From: Neorhodopirellula pilleata
GTDB lineage: Bacteria; Planctomycetota; Planctomycetia; Pirellulales; Pirellulaceae
DNA: 64,000 nucleotides
NCBI RefSeq assembly: GCF_007859915.1
Contig: NZ_SJPM01000006.1
Span: 331,043 to 395,042 of the forward strand
Direction: 5' to 3'
The translations under genes were made by a program, and so were the position numbers. Below the pieces are notes generated by a model. It had not been told where the DNA came from and searched no databases. It saw only the letters and a program-made list of their open reading frames with translations. Shown here in pieces: positions 18,730-27,380 of the stretch; the stretch's first letter is position 1, and the number at the start of each line of letters is the position of its first letter.

Positions 18730-19823
18730 CGGACGGATCCTCCGCGAATCGCCGAGGGTGACACTTGAGGTGTTGCCGATGGTTGGCGACTGTAACGACG
18801 CAACAACCAGTGATCACGAATTTCGCCGACCAGGTTTTGTGTGTCGTCGACGGTATCGTTGATATCCCCAACCGTGCCCGGCAAATCGTTCGCTTCACCC
18901 TTGACGATTCGCACGACTTCGCGTGCTTCGACGGCGAGTTTTTCAAACTGTTCGGCCGCTTTCTGTAGCTGAGCCAGTGTCTCACTGATTTCGGTCGACG
19001 CCTTCTCCGACGTTTGATTCACGCTGTCCGCTGCGTCGCTGACGTCGTCGGTGGAATCACGAACTTTCACCAGCGTGTCCCGCATGTCCTCGTCGATGAT
19101 CCGCTCGATCTTTTCGGAAAGTTGATTCACGCGTTCATCCAGATTTTGCGTCGTCATCTGCAGCTTGGAGAGCGTTAACAAAGCTTCCGGCCGGATTTCA
19201 TCGTTGGTTTGTTTGAACGCATCGGCCGCAACTTGGGTGCTCTGCATCGCGGGAGCGACGGATTCATCGAAGGCCAACTCGATACGTTCGGATGCCGATT
19301 GGATCGACTCCATCGTCGGGTCGGATTTCTCTTGGACCAACCGAACCGATCGGCTGATCGATTCGACTTCTCGGGCGGTCGAATCGATTCGATCGTCTTC
19401 ACCTTGGAAGTTTCGCAATTGCGATCCCGACGGAAGCGGGTAGGCCTCGTCGTCTCCCGATCCCCGCCGGATGATTAAGACGGGCGTGCCGAATCCGAAC
19501 TTACGTTCGATCTTGACGATCGCATTGTTGAGAATCTTGACTTTCTTCTTGGGGTCCATCTTCAAATCGATTCGGATGGCATCACTTCCATCAACGTACC
19601 GAATGTCGTCGACTTCACCGACGCGTTCGCCGAGGATCATGACCTCGGCGTTCTTTTGCAGATTGTCGACATCTTCTTGAGTGACTTCCAACCAGTAACG
19701 ATCCGACTCGCGAAAATAGCCTCCTGATAAAATCAGCAACAGCGAAAGCACGAACAACAATAAGATCAACAGAAAGGCACCAACAATCTGGTTGGTGTAC
19801 CTTAAACGATACGGCTCATTCAT
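18726..19823 (-). CDS. mlaD: MlaD-like MCE-domain protein
   Basis: 365 residues: one N-terminal membrane helix (IVGAFLLILLLFVLSLLLIL), then an MCE domain at about 40-130 (KNAEVMILGERVGEVDDIRYV), then a long helical region with many Glu, Gln and Asp residues at 130-340 that should form a coiled coil. MCE proteins form hexameric rings that carry lipids between membranes, bound to an MlaE/MlaF ABC core. Its start codon overlaps the ATPase-like gene by eight bases and its stop overlaps the lipoprotein gene by four, so all four genes are one operon. Confidence 0.88.
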   Translation of the reverse strand: MNEPYRLRYTNQIVGAFLLILLLFVLSLLLILSGGYFRESDRYWLEVTQEDVDNLQKNAEVMILGERVGEVDDIRYVDGSDAIRIDLKMDPKKKVKILNNAIVKIERKFGFGTPVLIIRRGSGDDEAYPLPSGSQLRNFQGEDDRIDSTAREVESISRSVRLVQEKSDPTMESIQSASERIELAFDESVAPAMQSTQVAADAFKQTNDEIRPEALLTLSKLQMTTQNLDERVNQLSEKIERIIDEDMRDTLVKVRDSTDDVSDAADSVNQTSEKASTEISETLAQLQKAAEQFEKLAVEAREVVRIVKGEANDLPGTVGDINDTVDDTQNLVGEIRDHWLLRRYSRQPSATPQVSPSAIRGGSVR

Positions 19824-20547
19824 CGCACGGGTCTCCGTTGACGTAAGACCATTGTCGACCTTGAACTTGAATGAGTACGTCGGGATCGAGCGTTTCGATC
19901 GGGGTATTCGTCATCCATAGCACGCACCCGCCCTCGCGACGTATTTCGTCGATCGCTTCGATCAGTTTCGGTAGCATCCGGGTTGAGACGAGCTGCATCG
20001 GACGTTCTAAAATCAACAGAGTCGGTCGATGAATCAAAGCACGAATCCATTGATAAATTTGCAACAAAGCGGGTTCGACGAACGCAGGGCGTTCACGTGA
20101 TACATCTGCGATGTCGAATCGTTTGATCCAATCACGCATACGCGAACGGGTTTCTCCAGAACTCGCTCCATGGTGGCGACTGGCTAGCGTAACGTTCTCC
20201 ATCATGTTGGCGTTTTGGATCCATGCGGGACCGTCAAACACACGTCCGATCCGACTTCGCATTTGAAAGTGCCTCGAATAATCAACGTCAGCCCAGGTTT
20301 GTTCGTTGAAGAGAACTTGGCCGCTTGTTGGCGGAACGAGCCCTTGAATCATTGAGGCGAACTCTCGAGTCCGATGCGAACGCTCGTGCTGGATAAAGAT
20401 CAAACGTCCCGCCTCGGCGGTCAACTGAACTTCATGAACCGGCAAGCCGTGCGATGCCTTGCCACGTAGCGTTACCCGCTGCAGTCTGAGGACACACTGG
20501 GATTGCTGGGAATTGGATGTTTGGGTCAGATTCATCGCCGCACTCAC
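19816..20547 (-). CDS. MlaF-position ABC ATPase homologue with all ATP-binding motifs degenerate
   Basis: The 243-residue protein sits in the MlaF slot and has the ABC ATPase layout, but every motif has changed. At the Walker A position (54-62) it reads HERSHRTRE instead of GPSGSGKST. The Q-loop Gln is Asp (GRVFDGP). The signature LSGGQ region reads FVEPALLQIYQWIRAL. The Walker B region is LLILERPM instead of LLLDEP, and the H-loop His is Asn (MTNTP). The surrounding framework (QGLVPPTSGQVLF; NVTLASRH) is still recognisable and the reading frame is intact and overlapped on both sides. It is a pseudo-ATPase under selection rather than a decayed gene, since it has no frameshift. Confidence 0.8.
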   Translation of the reverse strand: MSAAMNLTQTSNSQQSQCVLRLQRVTLRGKASHGLPVHEVQLTAEAGRLIFIQHERSHRTREFASMIQGLVPPTSGQVLFNEQTWADVDYSRHFQMRSRIGRVFDGPAWIQNANMMENVTLASRHHGASSGETRSRMRDWIKRFDIADVSRERPAFVEPALLQIYQWIRALIHRPTLLILERPMQLVSTRMLPKLIEAIDEIRREGGCVLWMTNTPIETLDPDVLIQVQGRQWSYVNGDPCDE

Positions 20548-21416
20548 CGGATGTCAAAGATGAGGAAACGATTGTAAATCAAAATCGACAGAACCGCGGA
20601 AACCGCGAACACGGCCGTTAACGCGCGGATACCGCTTCGCGCGGCCACGCGTGGCACGTCGGTCGAACTACCGCGAATGCTCAAACCGTCGATACAGCAA
20701 ATCGCACCGGCGAACGCTCCCGCCACGATCGTTTTGGGAACGAAGAACAGGAGATCTTGGGCATCAAATTGCCGCAACACGTCGCTGGAAAAATCTCCTG
20801 CCGAGAAGCGGATCGTGCCCATCGACCAGCCGATCAAGTAGCCGGTCATCAACATGGAAGTTGCGACAATGATTGCCAAACAAAACACGCTGATGATCAT
20901 GCTCAAGATGCGAGGCATCACCAAACAGGTCATCGGATCGATGCCTTGCGCGTCGAGGACTTCAATCTCACCGTGAACGTACATCAGCGAGAGTTCGGTG
21001 GAGATCGCAATCCCGCTTCGCCCGATGACGACCAAGCACGCCAGCAAAGGCGCGAGTTCGCGAATGATCGCTCGCCAAATCAACGGAACAATCCCTTCCG
21101 CGTCGGCGCCCATCGAATCGGACCACATCGCCGCTTGCGCGATGACCAAGACTCCACCGGCGGCGCCAAATCGCAACGCCACCGGCACCGCGTCAACCGC
21201 CGTGAATAGGAGCTGCCGAGCAAAGATCGTGCGCACCGGCGATGTCCAAGACGAGCGGCGCAGCGACAATCCGGCCGTCGCCCACAAGATCGCGAGAATG
21301 GAAACGAGGGTGTTGCACCGCGCCAAGAACTCTTTTCCCAAGAACTCCATCACTCGCCAAGGAAACACCCAGACGGCCGAACGCAAACGAATCGGGATTC
21401 GACGAGCTTCGGCCAC
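20544..21416 (-). CDS. mlaE: MlaE-like ABC permease
   Basis: 290 residues with five or six membrane helices. The conserved MlaE segment is clear: IRELAPLLACLVVIGRSGIAISTEL (about 118-142), followed by EVLDAQGIDPMTCLVMPRI. The permease forms the membrane core of the MCE lipid transporter and would normally dimerise with two MlaF ATPases. It is first in the operon and overlaps the next gene by four bases. The promoter should lie in the 430-bp divergent gap to the HD-GYP gene. Confidence 0.9.
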   Translation of the reverse strand: MAEARRIPIRLRSAVWVFPWRVMEFLGKEFLARCNTLVSILAILWATAGLSLRRSSWTSPVRTIFARQLLFTAVDAVPVALRFGAAGGVLVIAQAAMWSDSMGADAEGIVPLIWRAIIRELAPLLACLVVIGRSGIAISTELSLMYVHGEIEVLDAQGIDPMTCLVMPRILSMIISVFCLAIIVATSMLMTGYLIGWSMGTIRFSAGDFSSDVLRQFDAQDLLFFVPKTIVAGAFAGAICCIDGLSIRGSSTDVPRVAARSGIRALTAVFAVSAVLSILIYNRFLIFDIR

Positions 21417-21846
21417 GAGCGAGGATCCTTTCGCGAAAGTAATTGGATGGTCGGCGGCAATGTCCCCATGGAAATCGCCTCATCCGTTCGGATCGGCACA
21501 ACCCGATCGACCCTGATAACGATTCTCACCGAATCGCCACTTATGGGGTCTCGGCATTCTTCCAATCCGGACGATCGTCAGAGTTTGCCAGTTGGTCGGC
21601 CTCCGAGTGTCTCGTCGTGCCGACTTTCCGTCGTCGACCCGGTAAGCGTTTTCGTTCGTCCGACTATTCGCTGTATTCGCTACAAAACCCCGTTCGAAAG
21701 CAGGTTGATCCACCCAAAACCCGGAAGTTGGACGAATCGGGGCGGCGTGCGACGTAGCTTTCCAGTGGACGGTTGTTGGCGGCTTGCATTGAGCGACCGC
21801 GTCGTCATCCGGTCCGACTTCCTTTCGTCCTTGGACTCCTTTGACC
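21417..21846. other. Divergent intergenic region between mlaE and the HD-GYP gene
   Basis: 430 bases with no convincing gene. Frames present on both strands are Arg- and Ser-rich and look like noise. It should hold both promoters, but I could not pick out a clear -35/-10 pair by eye. Confidence 0.4.
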
Positions 21847-23073
21847 ATGTCGCTCGGCCCAGAAGAATCGTTGCTTTCGGACATCGAATCGCTTGCCAAT
21901 TCGCTCGGCGAGAAGTTCGAAGAAATCCGATTGATTCACGACCTCACATCGAAACTACAACTCGAAGATGACCCGACGGATACCTGTCAAGAGTTGTTGG
22001 AACAGCTCGATGTGTGCGTGCACTGTCGCACCCTGGTAATCCAACTCGATCCTGACGAAGACGACTTGTTCGGTGGTGGCGTCCAGGGCATCGGACAATC
22101 CATCAGTTTGGACGAACTCGAAGCGGTCATTGCGGCGTGCTGGAACCACCACGACGAAAGTGATTTCGCGGTCGATCACGATCGAGCCAACCAAGACGTC
22201 TTGATTGTGAATCATGGCACAGCACCGGAACTCATTGGTCGGCACGTCGCGTTGTTGCCGATCGCCCGTGGTGAGATCCATTTGGGACGACTGATCGCCA
22301 TCCGTGATCATGGTCATGGTGAGTTCGGAACGGTCGAAGTCGATCTGATGCGATCGGTGTTGATGGTGTTGTCGTTGCATTTGATGAATCAACGGCAGTT
22401 CCATGAAATGCAATCGATGCTCGAGGGCACCGTGCGGTCGCTCGCGTCGGCGTTGGATGCCAAGGACACTTACACCCACGGCCACAGTTCTCGAGTCGCG
22501 GATCTCGCGGTACAACTCGCGATTCGCATGGGACTTGATCATCGCACCGCCGACTCACTGCAATTGGCGGGTATCTTGCATGACATCGGCAAGATCGGGA
22601 TCGACGATTCGGTCCTGAAGAAACCAGGACGATTGACCGACGAAGAATTCGACCAGATCAAACAACACCCGGTACTCGGTTACGAGATTCTCAAAGACAT
22701 CCGACCCTTTCGACACATCCTGCCTGCGGTACGACACCATCACGAATCGTGGGACGGAAAGGGGTATCCCGACGGACTCGCAGGAGAAGAGATTCCCCGC
22801 GATGCCCAAATCCTCGCCGTCGCCGACGCGTTCGATGCAATGATCAGCGATCGACCCTATCGAAAGGGCATGCCGCTGGCCAAAGTTCAGGAAATTTTTC
22901 GAAACGGACGAGGTCAACAGTGGGCTGCCGACGTAGTGGATGTCTTACTTGCTAGCGACGATTTGATGCTCGCCTACGCGAATCAACAAAGCGACGCGAT
23001 TCCTAATCCGATCGGCTTGAACCGAGCTCACCCGCCGGCGGTGACAAATTTGGGTTCGGGTTGCCATAGGTAG
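21847..23073 (+). CDS. GAF-like plus HD-GYP domain protein
   Basis: 409 residues. The first 190 resemble a GAF-type sensory domain (LLEQLDVCVHCRTLVIQLDP; HVALLPIARGEIHLGRLIAI). The rest is an HD-GYP domain with ILHDIGK (the HD metal pair) and HHESWDGKGYP (the GYP motif), the class that cleaves cyclic di-GMP to pGpG or GMP. There is no receiver domain and no membrane segment, so input is probably a small ligand on the GAF domain. ATG at 21847 is preferred over the TTG six bases earlier. The 3' end overlaps the convergent SppA-like gene by 46 bases. Confidence 0.9.
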   Translation: MSLGPEESLLSDIESLANSLGEKFEEIRLIHDLTSKLQLEDDPTDTCQELLEQLDVCVHCRTLVIQLDPDEDDLFGGGVQGIGQSISLDELEAVIAACWNHHDESDFAVDHDRANQDVLIVNHGTAPELIGRHVALLPIARGEIHLGRLIAIRDHGHGEFGTVEVDLMRSVLMVLSLHLMNQRQFHEMQSMLEGTVRSLASALDAKDTYTHGHSSRVADLAVQLAIRMGLDHRTADSLQLAGILHDIGKIGIDDSVLKKPGRLTDEEFDQIKQHPVLGYEILKDIRPFRHILPAVRHHHESWDGKGYPDGLAGEEIPRDAQILAVADAFDAMISDRPYRKGMPLAKVQEIFRNGRGQQWAADVVDVLLASDDLMLAYANQQSDAIPNPIGLNRAHPPAVTNLGSGCHR

Positions 23074-24245
23074 AGGAACGTCGGCATCATTGATCGGTCT
23101 AAACCAGGAATACTGACCGGTAGCAGAGAGCTCATCGGCATGTTCGGCGTGATGTCGAATTCACTCATCGCTCGGTCATTGCTGCGACGCAACAACACGA
23201 CCGGTGAATCAACGGGCAATGAAGCCAACCGTCCGGCGATGTCAATGGCGTCGTCAAGGTAACCATTGGAATCCACCAAACCGTGGGCAAGTGCTTGGCT
23301 TCCCGTCCAAACTCGACCGTCAAAGATCTCGTGGGGAGCGTCTTCTTCCTCGTCTGCAGTATTCTCATCTTCGTCTTTGAAACGCAGTTCATCCGCCGCG
23401 ATCAAATCGGCTTGCGCCCGCATCGCGTCGGCGGGCAACTTCGAACCACGTGATCTTCTGACTTGTTCAATAAACCGTTCATGAAATTGATCTGCCATCG
23501 CCTGCAGGATGTCTCGTTCGTCGTCATCCATCGTCCGTTCCGGTGATCCCAAGTCGATCTTATCTCCGGCCTTAACCGGAACCGAAACGATGTTTTGTTG
23601 GGCAAGCGTGTCTTCCATGTTGTAACTGTTCAGGATCACGCCGATCCCGCCGACCACGGAAGTCGGGTGAGCGACGATGTGGTCGGCGTGGGTGGCGATG
23701 TAATAACCACCCCCGCAACCGGTCGTCATCAAGCACGCGACCACCGGAATGTCACGGCATTGTTTCAAGCGAGCGACGTCGTTGGCGATCATGTCCGACG
23801 CCGTGACACCGCCGCCGGGTGTGTTGATCCGAAGTACGACCGCGCTGATCGATCCGTCGCATTCGATTTGCCGCATTTTTTCGCGGAACAGCGCGACGGG
23901 ATTCTCGCCCATCGAATTCAGTCCGCTGAACGTGCGATTGACGAGCAATCCGTCGACGTCGACGATCGCGATCCGGCCTCCGGCGTGTCGATTTCCATCG
24001 ATCACCACGGCGCGAATCGGCGTGGCCGTGTTGTCACTGCGGGTCGTCGTGGCGACTTCACCGGTCATCCGGATATCGCCGTCGACACCCATTTTGCCGC
24101 CCAGGTCCATTTTGCCGCCCACAAGCGCCTTGATCGGGTGTTGGCATCCGACCAACGTCAACGTGATCACGCAAAACGCCATCGCCAAACCGCTTAGTAA
24201 AGCAGACATGAAACGTAAGCGAATCATTCGGGGGTTGCCAATCAT
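23028..24245 (-). CDS. SppA-like S49 family protein lacking the catalytic serine
   Basis: 405 residues with a lipoprotein-like N-terminus (VITLTLVGCQ). The S49 core is recognisable: AVVLRINTPGGGVTAS, then TTGCGGGYYIATHADHIVAHP (about 174-194) and KIDLGSPER. In active SppA the second of these reads AASGGYYIA, with Ser as nucleophile. Here the aligned residue is Gly178, with Cys177 beside it, while the Lys before the GSP motif (Lys229) is kept. An acidic insert (DEDENTADEEEDA) lies near residue 300. It may be an inactive or Cys-dependent homologue. It is convergent with the HD-GYP gene and its stop lies within that gene's last codons. Confidence 0.85.
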   Translation of the reverse strand: MIGNPRMIRLRFMSALLSGLAMAFCVITLTLVGCQHPIKALVGGKMDLGGKMGVDGDIRMTGEVATTTRSDNTATPIRAVVIDGNRHAGGRIAIVDVDGLLVNRTFSGLNSMGENPVALFREKMRQIECDGSISAVVLRINTPGGGVTASDMIANDVARLKQCRDIPVVACLMTTGCGGGYYIATHADHIVAHPTSVVGGIGVILNSYNMEDTLAQQNIVSVPVKAGDKIDLGSPERTMDDDERDILQAMADQFHERFIEQVRRSRGSKLPADAMRAQADLIAADELRFKDEDENTADEEEDAPHEIFDGRVWTGSQALAHGLVDSNGYLDDAIDIAGRLASLPVDSPVVLLRRSNDRAMSEFDITPNMPMSSLLPVSIPGLDRSMMPTFLYLWQPEPKFVTAGG

Positions 24246-24364
24246 GGCGAATCCGTTCTCTTGAAGCCGTCGGTGGCGTGAAGCATCCTATCGCTGTGGA
24301 TCGACGCACCCCGCCATGGTGGACCAACCAAAAGCCAACGCCTCTTCAATCCCAATCAATCAAC

Positions 24365-24763
24365 ATGACCGATCCAGCCATCTCATCCGACGCGCCACTG
24401 CCACGCCGTGATGAGGACGACCGAACGACCATCAATGAACTCAAAGCCGTTGTTGCCCGATTTGTTGACGAGCGGAATTGGCATGAATTTCACAACCCCA
24501 AGAACTTGGTCATGTCGCTCGCCATCGAAACGGCCGAACTGATGGAACACTTTCAATGGCGAACGCCCGACGAATCGCTCGTCATCATGGACGACCCCGA
24601 ACAGGCTCACGCGGTGGGCGAAGAAGTCGCCGATTGTTTGGCGTACTTGCTCGCGATCGCATCAAAGCTCGACATCGACTTGTCGACCACGTTGCGAGCT
24701 AAGATGGTGCGTAACGCGGTGAAGTATCCGGTGCCGCCAAAGTCGGAGCCAACAGAGCCGTGA
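24365..24763 (+). CDS. MazG-like nucleotide pyrophosphohydrolase
   Basis: 132 residues from ATG 24365; an upstream extension is low in protein character. The all-alpha NTP pyrophosphatase fold of the dCTPase/RS21-C6 type is indicated by NLVMSLAIETAELMEHFQW (the EXXE pair binding Mg2+), then EEVADCLAYLLAIAS (ExxD) and KYP near the end. It should hydrolyse non-canonical or excess dNTPs to the monophosphate. It overlaps the convergent O-antigen-ligase-like gene by 65 bases. Confidence 0.87.
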   Translation: MTDPAISSDAPLPRRDEDDRTTINELKAVVARFVDERNWHEFHNPKNLVMSLAIETAELMEHFQWRTPDESLVIMDDPEQAHAVGEEVADCLAYLLAIASKLDIDLSTTLRAKMVRNAVKYPVPPKSEPTEP

Positions 24764-25979
24764 TCCACAATAACGTGATGATCGTCGGGAACGATTCTAA
24801 AATCGTGTCCTCCACCAACCCGGAGATCAGCACGAACGCCATCACTCCGCGGATCCAATCGTGACGGGAAGTCGCCCCAAAGATCAACGACCAAACCAAC
24901 AAAACGACGATCAGAACCGCGGCCAACACGCCCGCCGAAAAGAACACATGTAAGACCAGGTTGTGAGTTCCGGTAGCACGTTTGCTCATCACCGTCGCGG
25001 CGCTATCGAGCCCCCATCCGGTTAGTGGTCGCTGGGCGATCAGCCCGATGGCTTCGCCCCAAATCGTCGTTCGCCCGGTTAGCGAGGTCAGTTCTTCGAC
25101 GTCACCGCTCTTGGTCACCACGCCGACGGCGGATTTGGAAAACGGTCCTTCGCCGGTAATCAACGCGATGACCAAGATCAACGCGGACACTCCGGCAAGC
25201 GACGCCACCACCACCGCCAGACCGCCACGACCATAGAGCCGATCGATCAACATCACGCCCCCCGCCGCGATGCCGGCCAGGATCGCCGTACGGCTGAACG
25301 TGGCCAAACACGTCGCGGCGACGAGCACGACCACACCCATCAATACCAACCGCCACCAAGGCTGCTGCACGCCGATCGATCTTCCCAATAACAACGCCAC
25401 CCCCATCAATCCACCCGCCACGGCGGTCTTGGCGATGTGGTTGGGGTGCCCGGTGCCGCCCATTCGAGTCACCGAGTCGGTCGCACTGGTGTACTCGGTA
25501 AATCGACCTTGCTCTGGGATCAAAACGAAAACGCCCCACGTCAAGAGAAGGTACAACGCGGTGCCGCCGACCAAACAGGCCACCACTCGTCGGCAACCGA
25601 TCGTGGCCATCGCAGTGAGTAAAAAGAGCAGATACCCGAAATAGATCAGGCTCGAAGCGATGCTGATCGTTCGCACCTCCGGCGTCGCCACGAAACTCGT
25701 CAAAAAGAACACGACTCCGAGGGCCACTAACGCGGCACCGGGTACCGTGTTGATCAAGCGACGGGTCCGGGGACTGAACAACAATCCGAGCGCGCCCACC
25801 AGCGTCGCGACGGCGGCCACACCGAGTTTGGCAAGCGTCAGTAGGCTGGTCGAACTGGTGGCACGTTCGTAGTCGGTCCCGGCGGCAAAATCGAGCGGGT
25901 TGACGAAAGCGGCACTAACCAATACCAACCCGATCACCCAAGGGAGCAGTGTTCCAGGTTGTTCCTCTTGTCCCGTCAT
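24699..25979 (-). CDS. O-antigen ligase-like (Wzy_C) membrane protein
   Basis: 426 residues with about 11 membrane helices. The Wzy_C-type loop is visible at SLTGRTTIWGEAIGLIAQRPLTGWG and THNLVLHVFFSAG, with the Arg and His residues conserved in O-antigen ligases and polymerases. Such enzymes attach or polymerise surface glycans outside the membrane. No other glycan genes flank it here. The 3' end overlaps the MazG-like gene on the opposite strand. Confidence 0.85.
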   Translation of the reverse strand: MTGQEEQPGTLLPWVIGLVLVSAAFVNPLDFAAGTDYERATSSTSLLTLAKLGVAAVATLVGALGLLFSPRTRRLINTVPGAALVALGVVFFLTSFVATPEVRTISIASSLIYFGYLLFLLTAMATIGCRRVVACLVGGTALYLLLTWGVFVLIPEQGRFTEYTSATDSVTRMGGTGHPNHIAKTAVAGGLMGVALLLGRSIGVQQPWWRLVLMGVVVLVAATCLATFSRTAILAGIAAGGVMLIDRLYGRGGLAVVVASLAGVSALILVIALITGEGPFSKSAVGVVTKSGDVEELTSLTGRTTIWGEAIGLIAQRPLTGWGLDSAATVMSKRATGTHNLVLHVFFSAGVLAAVLIVVLLVWSLIFGATSRHDWIRGVMAFVLISGLVEDTILESFPTIITLLWITALLAPTLAAPDTSPRYAPS

Positions 25980-26063
25980 GAAAACAGGTCTCTATTACGG
26001 GTCGATGATCGGGCAGAGGCGTCGGGCATTGCCCCATTGTAATTCATTCGGAACAAAAATCAG

Positions 26064-26339
26064 ATGACTTGGGACGACATTGATTTTGACGACGATTTCG
26101 AAGAGACCGATTCGCCCGATGATGACGAAAGCCCGTCCCATTCGGACGTCGATCCGGAAGCAAGCTACTTATGCGACCACTGCGGCGAAGAAATCGTCAT
26201 CCCGATCGATTTGGCCGCCGGACAAGAGCAAACTTACGTGGAAGATTGCCCGGTATGTTGTTGTCCGAGCGTTATTCATGTCTGGGTCGATGAAGACCGC
26301 ATCGACGTACGAGCCGAACCCGAACAGGACCATTACTGA
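26064..26339 (+). CDS. CPxCG-type zinc-ribbon small protein
   Basis: 91 residues. An acidic N-terminus (DDIDFDDDFEETDSPDDDE) precedes a zinc ribbon: CDHCGEE at about 37-43 and DCPVCCCPSV near residue 66. The two CxxC pairs should bind one zinc. The family is known only as a CPxCG-related cysteine-rich protein without assigned role. It ends two bases before the comB gene and is likely cotranscribed with it. Confidence 0.82.
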   Translation: MTWDDIDFDDDFEETDSPDDDESPSHSDVDPEASYLCDHCGEEIVIPIDLAAGQEQTYVEDCPVCCCPSVIHVWVDEDRIDVRAEPEQDHY

Positions 26340-26341
26340 AG

Positions 26342-27127
26342 ATGAATGTTGAAGTCTGGTTGTCACCGGCCGCCGTGTCCCCCGCCGAACGTGATCACGC
26401 CCACGTCGCCGTCGTTATCGATGTGTTGAGAGCGACGACCGTGGCAACGACCGCGTTATCGGCCGGCGCGAAATCGATCCAAACCTGCCGAACGGTCGAG
26501 GAGGCATTGCAAATCAAACAAGCCGCACAGGGGCAACCCCCGTTGCTATGCGGCGAACGGGAATGCCGACCGATCGATGGCTTCGATTTCGGGAATTCGC
26601 CGAGCGAGTATTCACCCGCCGGAGTGGGCGACCGCGATCTGGTCATGACAACGACCAACGGCACCCGAGCGATCGACGAGGCGTCCGATTGCGACGTGAT
26701 GATGTTGGCCTGTTTTGCCAACGTCAGCGCCGTCGCCCAACGCATCATCGCAGACATGCCCGACGACGGTTTGTTGCGATTGGTGTGCGCTGGAACCAAC
26801 GGAGCGGTGACCGCCGAAGACGTCTTGATGGCGGGCGCGCTGTTGGCAGTATGTCACAAGAAACTCAGCGACACGACGCGGTTCTATGACGGGCCGCTGA
26901 ACCTCATCAACGACTCCGGCGGGATCGCGTTGGCCGCGTGGCAACACTGCATCTCGCACGACAAAGTCGTCGACGCCGAAAGCTTGGCAGTGCGGTTGTC
27001 ATTAACCCAAGGCGGCAAGAACTTGATCGCCGCCGGCTATGAAGGCGATCTGGTGGACTGCGGAAGCATCGACGTCTTCGACACTGTCCCCACGCGACGC
27101 GACGGCAATCGATTCGTCGCGGGGTGA
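26342..27127 (+). CDS. comB: 2-phosphosulfolactate phosphatase (ComB family)
   Basis: 261 residues. ComB enzymes hydrolyse 2-phosphosulfolactate to sulfolactate, a step in coenzyme M synthesis in archaea; in bacteria the role is less clear and may be sulfolactate formation. The family segments VVIDVLRATT, LLCGERECRPIDGFDFGNSP, MTTTNGTRAI and CAGTNGAVTAEDV are present. It follows the zinc-ribbon gene directly. No other coenzyme M genes are in the window. Confidence 0.9.
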   Translation: MNVEVWLSPAAVSPAERDHAHVAVVIDVLRATTVATTALSAGAKSIQTCRTVEEALQIKQAAQGQPPLLCGERECRPIDGFDFGNSPSEYSPAGVGDRDLVMTTTNGTRAIDEASDCDVMMLACFANVSAVAQRIIADMPDDGLLRLVCAGTNGAVTAEDVLMAGALLAVCHKKLSDTTRFYDGPLNLINDSGGIALAAWQHCISHDKVVDAESLAVRLSLTQGGKNLIAAGYEGDLVDCGSIDVFDTVPTRRDGNRFVAG

Positions 27128-27380
27128 TGAACTGCTTCGACAAAAATCATCTATCCAAGCATTTAGCATCGCGTGAACAGCACGTAGTCAATGAAGCCTG
27201 TCCTCATTAGCCGAAGGGCGTTAGCCCCGGTTGCCAATCGGTTCACCGGGGCTAACGGTTTATTGATTGAATCTTATTGGCATTGTGAAGCGTCATGGGC
27301 TGTTGATTTAATTAGCCATACCGCTTTAGCGGCGGTTCCCCCGACCGCCAACCGGGGCTAACGCCCGTCGGCTGATCAGC
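27128..27380. repeat. REP-like palindromes on the 3' side of the RAYT gene
   Basis: Two copies of a palindromic repeat lie here. At 27206-27258 it reads ATTAGCCGAAGGGCGTTAGC, then CACCGGGGCTAACGG. At 27311-27379 it reads ATTAGCCAT ... ACCGGGGCTAACGCCCGTCGGCT. Before them, 27165-27180 holds AGCATCGCGTGAACAG, a solo end of the 110-bp element family. Between the palindromes is a stretch resembling the repeat at 17395-17460. Confidence 0.85.

Noticed and set aside
21447..21971. 174-residue plus-strand frame before the HD-GYP gene
   Set aside because: Arg/Ser-rich composition, no motif, and it overlaps the HD-GYP start in another frame.
23595..24264. Long plus-strand frames opposite the SppA-like gene
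   Set aside because: No recognisable motif; the minus-strand frame carries the S49 motifs and a lipobox.
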